Under the pieces are notes generated by a model. It did no database searches. It was not told the origin of the DNA and saw only the letters and a program-made list of their open reading frames with translations. From Paraglomus occultum (lineage: Eukaryota; Glomeromycota; Glomeromycetes; Paraglomerales; Paraglomeraceae): DNA of 14,510 bases. The stretch is from positions 1 through 14,510 of the forward strand of contig CAJVPJ010000925.1 in the NCBI GenBank assembly GCA_910592205.1. The letters run 5' to 3'. The position numbers were made by a program, and so were the translations under genes. Positions within the stretch are counted from its first letter, which is position 1, and every line of letters begins with the position of its first letter. This document shows, in pieces, positions 1 through 8,258 of the stretch.

Positions 1-293
1 TTGCATTTATCGAGAGGTTTTCGGTTAGAGTATCCATAGCATGATGCGAATTATTATTATTATTTTATTCGACACGTATTGTAGATACGGTTGAATCCCA
101 GTGGCTGACAATAGTGATTTTAGTCTGTATATTAAATCTCGCAACGTGAATTGTTCCTGCGTCAGTCAACGGCAGTTACATTAATGAACGATTGCTTATA
201 GCGAATATCTCTTTTAAAATACTAATATCATGAATATAGTACGCAGTACGGAGACTCCGTTGTATATAAACAATAGTGCAAGGTACGCGTGCT
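1..293. other. Intergenic, no gene seen
   Basis: AT-rich sequence with scattered stops on both strands and a short ATT run near position 50-65. I see no coding exon, RNA gene or clear repeat boundary here. It ends where the left arm of the foldback element begins. Confidence 0.5.
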
Positions 294-676
294 TGACAAT
301 GGGGGCTCTATCTCAACGAAAATCAGCCTGATCCCGAAAACAAAAAATTGGATTGATACACGTAGTCTCCGTTTACAAGTTGTTGAGAAATTTGTTCTTT
401 CGAAATACTATTTTGAAGAATGGTCACTATGTAACAAAAATCTACGTCAATTCAAAGGGGTAACATGCACTAATCTATCGACAGATTTTGGTTACATCGT
501 AATCATTCTTCCAAAAATAGTATTTCGTTTTTTGTGGCTTGTTTTGGTAAGGCGTAAAGAAAGAACATATTTCTCAACATCTTTTTCCTTCTTTATTCTT
601 TGACACTATGTGTATCAATCCAATTTTTTGTTTTTGGATCAGGCTGATTTTCGTTGAGACAGAGCCCTCGTTGTCA
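294..676. mobile_element. Long foldback (inverted-repeat) element
   Basis: The two ends are long inverted copies of one another. The left arm is about 294-442, the right arm about 484-676, with a loop of about 41 bases. Reading inward from each end the first 75 or so bases differ at only a few positions; both contain TCAACGAAAATCAGCCTGAT and AAAAAATTGGATTGATACAC. Further in the arms still share TTGAGAAAT, TGTTCTTTC, GAAATACTATTTT, GAAGAATG and GTAAC. The right arm has an extra block of roughly 30 bases after TGTTCTTTC. No transposase is encoded, and I found no convincing target-site duplication. It is most likely a non-autonomous foldback or MITE-type transposon; an inverted duplication of a longer repeat is the alternative. 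The open frames inside are artefacts of the repeat. Confidence 0.8.
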
Positions 677-998
677 GAACTTACCGCTGTCGCGCAATAT
701 ACCCGGGAGAGTGTTGGTATATGGGCCTTGAGATTTAGCTCTTTTCAAACGGAACCTTTCGATATTCCTACTTCGAGATATGTGACAATTAGCTACGATT
801 TATACTCACGATCTGATTATCGGTCTTGTACGCGTTTCTCCTGGATTGCTATTTAATCTCGAAATCTACGTCGATTTCGAAAGATTGTCTCAAGATTAAG
901 AGCGAGTATAATCTTGGAAACGCGCGGTCGGAGAATACGTTTTGTTTTTCAATAATATCAGAGACTACACAGTAGTATGTTTTTTCAACCAGAAAATA
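677..998. other. Intergenic, no firm gene
   Basis: Both strands stay open for about 150 bases (roughly 682-830). On the minus strand a consensus-like splice donor (GTAAGT) lies at about 680, directly beside the foldback element. I could not connect this to any further exon and recognise nothing in either translation, so no gene is called. From 857 to 998 there is nothing I can name. Confidence 0.4.
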
Positions 999-1140
999 CA
1001 GTCACACCCCGTTTATATCTCCCTTTTGTTTCGCCTCAAAGTGGGAATATAAGCGGGGTTTGGGATCTAAGTGTACAGTATATCTTATTGTATAAAGACA
1101 TTTATTTTTATAAACGTTGTGAATATAACCGGGGTACGAG
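999..1140. mobile_element. Candidate small TA-flanked inverted-repeat element
   Basis: The motif ACCCCG-TTATAT occurs three times: at 1006-1023 on the plus strand, and inverted at 1043-1059 and 1121-1135. The left end reads CAGTCACACCCCG straight after a TA (997-998). The right end is followed by a TA at 1141-1142. Ends beginning CAGT beside a TA are usual for Tigger/pogo-type elements. The two outer arms match well only in the core motif, so the exact boundaries are uncertain. It has no coding capacity. The 290 bases after it (1141-1430) hold nothing I can name. Confidence 0.5.
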
Positions 1141-1430
1141 TATAGTAACAATAGCGAACGAAAAAAAATATGGCGTACTAGGGACAATATTTTGATAAAT
1201 GAGGAAATTATTACAGTTTTACAAGGGCAAGAAAATTGGGACAGTCTAAGCGACCATTTTTCTTGTACTGACGTTATAATCGTAGTTATAATCATTTTGT
1301 GTCACTGGGATTTCGCCATCATACACGAGAGATTACGTATCGCTGCATATTATCTTCAATGATTGTTTTCAATGTCACCACATAATAAATGGCCGAACGG
1401 GTTACATCTGCTCAAATGGCAATAATAGTA

Positions 1431-2298
1431 CAGTCAAACCGAATTTTCGTTATACCGAAGGAATTCTGGCTCCCCCCGTTTTCCCTTCGTTATTGAAATG
1501 TTGTCAAACAAAGAAGTGAAATATTTCCGAAGCCGCACAAGGCCACTCAAATTTGACTTCAAATTTTGTTATCTACTTGCCCCTTTTTCTCAATTAAGCG
1601 TAATTCTTTGTCAATGGCCCGTAAACGATGAAGGAGAATTTTACTTTTTCACATCCGTGTCGTAGAGAGTCGGCGGATTTAAAGCATGCCTCGGGACTTT
1701 GTTCAACAAAAACTTATTAAGCAATTAAAATCACAAGTGGCACTTTGGCACAGAAATAAGAGAAATTTGACCAGCTTTAATTATTTCAGTTCTAAAAAGA
1801 GTTATTAGAAACCTCTGCAAAGAAATGCTTCGCATGCCTTTCTCAACTTTTCGATGAGATATTACCGGCTAAATAGTAAAATTCCCTCGTTATAACGAAT
1901 TTAATAGTAAAATCTCTTTATACCGTTACCGAAGTCCGATGCAGGATTTTTACATATGCTACTAATCTCTTTATTATTATACCAAGGTTTATCACGAGAT
2001 AAAATTTTAGAATAGTGATTGGCTGTAGCATACGATTTTTGGTCATGATTTTTGATCGCCGATATATGTATCAATTGTAGTATTTTAAATGCAGTGATCA
2101 TTATGATATTCGTACATATTGTTTAATTATGCGAATAGATTCATTTGTTACTGATTAGTATAATTGTTTAATTATATTCAAACAAAGATATTATTTACAT
2201 AATAATAAGTCTGTTTATACCGAATATTGCTTGACCTTAGGGCCTAACTTTGTTAATAGATACCTCCCCTGACACTTCGGTATAACGAGGTTTGACCG
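1431..2298. mobile_element. Non-autonomous Tigger/pogo-like DNA transposon
   Basis: The left end starts CAGTCAAACC, then six extra bases, then TCGTTATACCGAAG. Read on the opposite strand, the right end starts CGGTCAAACC followed by TCGTTATACCGAAG, a perfect 14-base match. A TA lies immediately outside both ends (1429-1430 and 2299-2300), as expected for Tc1/mariner-superfamily insertion. The interior has no long open frame and no recognisable DDE transposase, so the copy is a deletion derivative or MITE. Inside it, 1887-1898 is a perfect 12-base palindrome (TCGTTATAACGA), and nearby sequence resembles the end motif again, suggesting internal or nested copies of the end repeat. The family assignment rests on end sequence and TA flanks only. 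Confidence 0.72.
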
Positions 2299-2827
2299 TA
2301 ATAGTTGTAAAGTCCATTCTAATTTGAAGTAACAGGCTTTTTTCTTGAATATATAGCAATGGACATGTGTTATCAATAAAGTTTTTTCCAGCAAGTAGCT
2401 CTTGGCACCATCATAATCACATTTGACTATTACTATTATTATGTATATAGATTCAACAGACATCAATTTCTTCCATCAAATTTTTTGTTCATGTGCTGTT
2501 GAAGAGTTAAATGTCCCAATTTTCTATGCCACAACTTTACAACAAATCAACCAATGAACGAATGTTACTGTTTGAAAGATTAACATCAAGCAGTGTATAT
2601 TAATATTAATATGTATAAATAACACTAATACTAATAGAACTCTGGTTGACAGTTTGTAAATATACTTGTTACAGCAAATGTGTTATAAAACAAACCTCAT
2701 ATGAGTCAAATATTCTAATAAAAAATAAATTCGCTAATTACTAATATTAATAAATTTAATGTTAAGCTTTTCCCAGTGCCCCAGAATTAACAGCTTTCTT
2801 ACTCAGAACCTTTTCATTACTATCTGT
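2299..2827. other. Intergenic, downstream of the kinase-Sel1 locus
   Basis: AT-rich sequence. A minus-strand open frame of about 80 codons (2215-2466) overlaps the transposon end and has no recognisable domain. The part nearest 2827 is the presumed 3' flank of the Sel1 locus. No other feature is supported. Confidence 0.4.
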
Positions 2828-5356
2828 TTATATTCCAAGCCTTTTAAGTTCATCTTGTGCCCCAGAATCTCCTTGTTCAGCAGCCTTTTGATATAATTCA
2901 ACAGCTTTTGTTTCATCTTTTTTGACTCCAATTCCACTTTCATAACATAAACAATAACCAAGATTGCATAGTGCTCCAATGTCTCCTTGTTCAGCTGCTT
3001 TTTCATACAATTCAACAGCCTTTGTTTCATCTCTTTTGACACCAACTCCATTCTGATAACAGTAACCAAGACTGCATTGTGCCCTAGCACTTCCCTGTTC
3101 AGCTGCTTTTTCATACCATTCAACAGCTTTTGTTTCATCTTTTTGATTCCAATCCCACTTTCATAACAATAACCAAGATTGCATTGTAATTGTGCTCTAG
3201 CATTTCCCTGTTCAGCTGCTTTTTGGTATAATTTAACAGCTTTTGTTTCATCTTCTTTGACTCCAACTCCATTCTGATAACAGTAACCAAGATTGTATTG
3301 TGCTCTAGTGTCACCTTGTTCAGCAGCTTTTTGATACAATTTGACAGCTTTTGTTTCATTTTTTTTGACACCAACTCCATTCTGATAACAGTAACCAAGA
3401 TTACGTTGTGATCCAATGTCTCCCAGTTCAGCTGCTTTTTCATACAATTCAACAGCTTTTGCTTCATCTTTTTTAACTCCAATTCCACTTTCATAACAGT
3501 AATAGTAACCAAGATTATATTGTGCAATTGCATGTTCTTGTTCGGCTGCTTTTTGATACAATTCAACAGCTTTTGTTTCATCTTTTTTGGCTCCAGTTCC
3601 ATTTTCATAGCACAAAGCAAGATTATATTGTGCAACTGCATGTTCTTGTTCAGCTGCTTTTTGATACCATTCAACTGCCTTTTGTTCATCCTTTTCTATT
3701 CCAAGTCCAAAGTAATAACAGTAACCAAGATTGCATTGTGCTCCAGCATTTCCTTGTTCAGCTACTTTTTGATACAACTCAACAGCTTTTGTTTCATCTT
3801 TTTTGACTCCAATTCCATTCTGATAACAGTAACCAAGATGGCATTGTGCTCTAGCACTTCCATGTTCAGCAGCCATTTGATATAATTCAACAGCCTTTTG
3901 TCCATCTTTTTTTACTCCAATTCCCATAATATAACAATAAGCAAGACTACAGTTTGCCATATTATAACCATTATCTGCTGACAATTGATACCAATAAATT
4001 GTTTGAGTAAAACTTGTGGTAACTATTATTCCATTATTGTAAAAAAATCCAATGAGCCAGCAACACTGCCCACAGTTATTATGAGACTTAATTCTGGTAA
4101 ATAATTCAAACTAAAAATGTTGATTTTTCTTTAATCAATCCTTAATTAAATCAGCAATTTGTTTTCCAGATTTTCCTTGTAAGATGTTTTTGTTATAAAT
4201 CTGTAATAGCTTATCTGAAAGTTCATGCGTTTGTATTGCATCTACTCCAGCTTCTCTTGAGAATGGAGATTCAATTCTCTTTGTTGTTGTTCAATTATTA
4301 TTATCTTTAATTCATCATAAATCTGTTCACAAGAAGGCCGTTTCTCAGGATTATCATCCCAACATATTGAATATAATTCAATATACTGTTCTGGTGTACC
4401 TACAACAGGAGACTCATGACCACCATTAAGTCTATAAAGCTGTATATCAATATACTGTATGTTAAAAGTCCTTTACAGGGAGGCTTTCTGCTAGATATTT
4501 CCCATAATACCACCCCCCAGGTTAAATATGTCTGATTTCTTATCCCACTTGTGAAAGTTACCATTAAAGCATCTGGAATCAAGACATGCAGAATTTCCAT
4601 CATGGCATGAGGTACTCTTTTGGCTTATGGTCACATCAGATAAACCAAAATCAGTTATTTTAGCCTTGCCTGCGTGAATCAAGACATTGCTGGAAGTCTT
4701 AAAACGTCGAAAATGATATTAATAGTAATATTAAAACCACATGCTCATATAATAACTTTATGACGTTTACTGCCTTACTATTACCAGGTCTTTATGCAAG
4801 ATATTTAACTTGTGAAGATATCCCAGTCCATTACTAATATCTATACCAAATCGACATCGCTTTATCCAGTCCAATTCAATAGATTTTTTTAAGTAGTTTC
4901 TCAACGAGCCCCCCTCCGCATACTCAAAAACCATCAAATGTCTTTCGGATGAATCTGTCGGTTCTGTTATTGAAAACAAAAAAATCAGTATGATAAACAA
5001 TGCTGCTATGCATAACGCACGTTGGCTCTAACACAGACAATGTAAATGCGACTGAAATCCCTCTGCTCACTCCGAGGAATCGGATAATGTTGGGATGGTC
5101 ATCAACTTTACGATGAATTTTAAGCTAAAAATTGTTCCTTTTATTAATCATATAATATAAAATATCGGCGTCATGGTTTAATAATAACCTCTTTGACAAA
5201 GGCATCCATTATTTCCTCGTCACTTTGATAACCATAAGTTTGTATGCAACTAACGATTCCGTATCCACCATTACCAATGTATTGTATATTAGTGAAGTCA
5301 TCGAATGGATAAAATCGAATATTTTCATCTTGAAGATTTTTCGTTAGCCACTCCAT
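2828..5356 (-). pseudogene. Tyrosine-kinase-like / Sel1-repeat gene, multiply broken
   Basis: The kinase half comes first. 5356-5189 gives MEWLTKN... with the glycine loop IGNGGYGIV; 5124-5071 gives LKIHRKVDDHPNIIRFLG; 4963-4785 gives MVFEYAEGG and the catalytic loop HKDL; 4697 onward gives TSSNVLI, the metal-binding DFG (TDFGLS), KKSDIF, GVVLWEISS and CWDDNPEKRPSCEQI. Introns fit at 5125-5188 and 4698-4784. A linker and about ten Sel1 repeats follow, ending at TAA 2828-2830. Lesions seen: an extra C in 4513-4518; a probable missing base near 4464-4467; a frame change near 4280; in-frame TGA 4135-4137 and TAG 4111-4113; a missing T in 3140-3144; incompatible splice phases around 4964-5070. 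The strand-3 segment that should carry the ATP-anchoring lysine (VAIK) is absent, and the HRD arginine is lysine. Related intact proteins are cytosolic signalling-type kinases. A functional product is unlikely unless several lesions are sequencing errors. Confidence 0.82.
2831..3990 (-). repeat. Tandem Sel1-like repeat array
   Basis: About ten copies of a 36-residue (108-bp) unit in tandem, plus a half copy. The consensus is roughly KAAEQG-ARAQYNLGYCY, then NGIGVKKDETKAVELYQ. These are Sel1-like repeats, alpha-helical hairpins of the TPR type used for protein binding. The third, seventh and ninth full copies below the start differ slightly, and units near 3500, 3180 and 2945 carry two extra residues (for example YYYCYESGIG). 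The first unit (from about 3990) is the most diverged; the rest are very alike, suggesting recent expansion or homogenisation. The reading frame shifts by one base at 3140-3144, so the last two and a half repeats are in another frame. Confidence 0.9.
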
Positions 5357-5489
5357 ATCAGAATGTGTCTGTCTGAAGCAGAAGATTCATATATATATGC
5401 AGAGGATTTGTATAACACAATATTGATACGTACTACGGGAGAAACCAATCTCAATATTAATATCATCAAATAAAGGTTACAAGAGGATT

Positions 5490-5912
5490 ATGGTGGAAGA
5501 ATGGGATGCCATTCCAGACAATCTTCAATTAATTTATTATATCAATAAAATGGACCCTTGATCTGAACAGCTCACAATACCACTTTGGAATGAGACGTAC
5601 CTGTAAAGAACTCGTTTTCGGTTCGATCCACTCCCGGTCATAATGGTGGACGCCTCTCATATTGGTGAGCAACGCCAAATTTATGTATTGTCATTTGGAT
5701 AATTCTTCGGGGTATGAAGAATCGAACGTTTTCGACAAGTTATCAGAAAACTTTGCAATTCACGGTCAGACTACGGTTTTATTAAGAGAGGTAAATTAAT
5801 TGGTTGCTATAACCATTGAATTTCTATAGTTCACGCATTACTATTTGACTTACAGAATGTGTCTAATAAGAACGTGATTTTATACGTATCCATTATCAAG
5901 TACACCATTTAA
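5490..5912 (+). CDS. Unrecognised three-exon reading frame with an internal TGA
   Basis: Not a family I recognise. Exons are proposed at 5490-5602, 5670-5790 and 5856-5912. The introns, 5603-5669 (GTAAAG...GAG) and 5791-5855 (GTAAAT...TTACAG), are 67 and 65 bp, the size seen in USE1. Phases agree and the total is 97 codons including the stop. Readable segments are MVEEWDAIPDNLQLIYYI, SEQLTIPLWNETYL, GYEESNVFDKLSENF and NVSNKNVILYVSIIKYTI. The frame is open upstream to 5427, so the true start may be further 5'. An in-frame TGA at 5559-5561 interrupts exon 1. Either this is a pseudogene, or 5493-5573 is a further intron (GTGGAA...AACAG, phase-compatible) that removes it. The minus strand is also partly open here, but without matching introns. 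It lies head to head with the broken kinase gene. Confidence 0.45.
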
Positions 5913-6360
5913 TAAGAGCCATTACACTGCGAATAGAATAGTAAAAGACGACGACTACAGCGTTTGGTCTCTCCTAGAACAATATAGTTTTACGTTGTAG
6001 AATCAGAATTTATACAAATAACATTTTAATAAATAGTTATAAATAGAATACATTGTGATATTATCTTTCATTAAGAATAACTATTTCTAAGAGGTACTAT
6101 CATATATATACAATAACCATCTACTCGTTGAGGAGCAAAAGGCCAAAACACTTTAAGAAAATAACTTGTGTAAAAAAAAAACATTTAAAAGTTCTATTCT
6201 ATGGAATTTATTTATATACGAACAAAACTATCGCTGGAGCCTACAACCGGCAGGTAGCGTAGCTCATCAAAGAAGTTCTAGTGTTATAATTGCCGTTGTG
6301 TTCAGCTTCGATTCATATATTTGGACGTTGTCCACATTGACTCGAAACATTTGAACAAAG
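5913..6360. other. Intergenic, with a short coding-like tract
   Basis: Mostly AT-rich with no gene. The minus strand from about 6368 down to 6283 has an open frame reading DFVQMFRVNVDNVQIYESK and ending TGA. It lies just after, and in a different frame from, the end of the BTB-ankyrin-DysF gene. I could not link it by a plausible intron. The rest (5913-6280) shows only poly(A) and poly(T)-rich tracts. Confidence 0.35.
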
Positions 6361-8258
6361 TCAGATATCTGGGACCCTCAATCCCATATAACAAAGCCGT
6401 GTTCTCCTTCTAACACAGGATCCTCTCTTACTGCTAGGCGATGCTGTCCACACGTCATCATGAAAGTCCTTGGCATATTGCCATCCTTCCGCATCTAACT
6501 GTGACTCGCTCATGTCTATTACCCACTTAGTATGTGCCCATCCCAAGTTCTTATACGGCAATAGTAAATTCGCTCTCGTCATGGGCTGTCCGTTCGGAAG
6601 TGACCATGGACCACAAGGATCACTCGGTAGAAGTGTCGATTCCGAGAAGTGACGTGAACCTCGAAAAACGTTGCCTGCTGGCGCACGCTGATTCTCATAA
6701 ACTATCAATAGTTTCCCGTTATGATATGGAAAAGCCGCTAGTTAATCACAGAATGAATAACTTGCATTAGTCGAATGTATCATGTTATAAACTATGAAAT
6801 GATTGTATTAAGCTTACGCTCGCGTTCGCCGTTTCTTTTCGTCCATTTGCGTTCTCCCTCCTCCAATGTCTCACACAAACGCCGGTTTAGAGATTTAGCT
6901 GCAATATCATATGCTGTGTCTCCGTGCGCGTTCTTGACAAACGGGTTTGCATTCATTTCCAACAAATATTCTATAATTTCCAAATGTCCTCGTGCTGCAG
7001 CGTTCACTTGGAAGTAAAAGAATATAGTTATTGCAGACAAGCAAATAGCGTCACATGTTTTTCGCTCACGAATTACCATCCAAACTTACTCAAAGGGGTG
7101 AACCCTTGGTCATTTTCCATGTTGACAATGGTGTCTGTATTTTCAAGTAAATGCATCGCGATCCGAAGATGGCCCTGTGCCGCAGCATTATGAAGTGCAG
7201 TCCATCCATCAGAGTCTTTCCGATTCACTTTAGCCTCACGATCAAGCAAGAAAGATACTATGCATGCATAACCTCTGAACGAAGCTTTCATAAGTGCTGT
7301 CTAATACATGTAAGGTAAATCATTTGAGTATTTTATTGATAATAAACATGACATCCCCTCCCCCCACCATTCGTCATATTCAAGGTCATTGCTTACTTCT
7401 CCAGTAAAATCTTCCAAATCAACGACAGCGCCTGCGGTATCGACAAGCCATTTTACCACTTCGTAGTGGCCTTTGGAAGCCGCATAATGCAACGGCGTGA
7501 GGCCAGTAGTCGTTTTCATATCGTTTGCAAACATAAATAAATCTTCGGAACGTCCTTCGCTATGAAACTGGAATAGTTCTTGTACCCTATGTAAGTCACC
7601 AGCAGCAGATGCCTCATGTATATCCAACTCTCGACTAATGAGATGACATGCTTCTTCTCTCCTGTCCGATACATCTTTCGCATATTTCATATGACAGCAT
7701 GTTTCGAAACAAGCGTCAAGTCTCCGGCATGACTCGAGTCGCAAAACTAAAGCGAGCAAATGAATAGGTTGCGCGCAGATGAAGGTTGCTCTCGATTCAA
7801 TAAGATTATCCAGTGCAAACTGAAGAAGTTCATCAAGGTTCAATTCGTCGGATGCTAGCAGCAGTTTGAAAATAGTAGAATCGTCGCATTTCGTTATATC
7901 CACATGCCCAGTGTACAAGTATCTGCAACGCCAGAAAAAAAAATAGAAATATTGGTACTCGGTTTTTCTTGGATGATAATGGACGTGAGGATCCTCGCAC
8001 TTACTTTAGAACAATTTCAAAAACCTCAGGTTCAATGTTCGGCTTTTCAAAATAGTAACATTCATCAGTCTTTCTAAGCCATTGTTCAGACAATGCAGCT
8101 TTAAAGTAGCTCGATCGAGTTGTTAGTATCAATGTATGCGCTTTGAATTGCTTTCTGTTTTCTCCTTCACCAGCATGAATAATTAAATCATACTTTTCTC
8201 CATCCTGTAACATTTTAGCGAAATCAGAAGAAAGCCGAGAGTAGAATTCGCTTGACAT
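6361..8258 (-). CDS. BTB-ankyrin-dysferlin (DysF) domain protein
   Basis: Five exons: 8258-8005, 7922-7397, 7300-7090, 7006-6818 and 6737-6361. Introns are 82, 96, 83 and 80 bp, with donors GTAAGT, GTAAGC, GTAAGT and GTAAGC. All phases agree and the product is 518 residues. Residues about 20-125 are a BTB/POZ domain (YDLIIHAGEG, FKAHTLIL, SSYFKAAL, YLYTGHVDI), a dimerisation and adaptor fold often found in cullin-3 ligase adaptors. An alpha-helical linker follows. Residues about 186-385 hold some five ankyrin repeats (GLTPLHYAASKGHYEVVKWL, DGWTALHNAAAQGHLRIA, AAARGHLEIIEYLLE). Residues 403-508 resemble the paired dysferlin/peroxin (DysF) domain: LIVYENQR, LLPSDPCGPWS, WVIDM, EGWQYAKDF and CVRRR. 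DysF domains occur in peroxisomal membrane peroxins and TECPR proteins. No membrane segment is seen. The order BTB-ankyrin-DysF is unfamiliar to me, and the cellular role is unknown. Confidence 0.87.

Noticed and set aside
289-856. Open frames of 104 and 82 codons on the plus strand
   Set aside because: They run through the foldback arms and across its border, have no recognisable domain, and are explained by the inverted repeat.
3135-3885. Long open frames on both strands across the Sel1 array (3135-3689 minus, 3520-3885 plus)
   Set aside because: They are other-frame readings of the 108-bp repeats. They show the repeat periodicity but no Sel1 signature.
5580-5640. GGTTCGATCC resembling a tRNA T-loop
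   Set aside because: The flanking bases do not form a T stem or acceptor stem, and no anticodon arm fits upstream.
5601-5790. Minus-strand exon-like frame (NMRGVHHYDREWIEPKTSS) with donor GTACGT that could be an upstream exon of the kinase
   Set aside because: It is interrupted by a TGA, while the plus strand over the same bases gives two short introns with matching phases and a stop. The plus-strand reading is preferred, though not proved.
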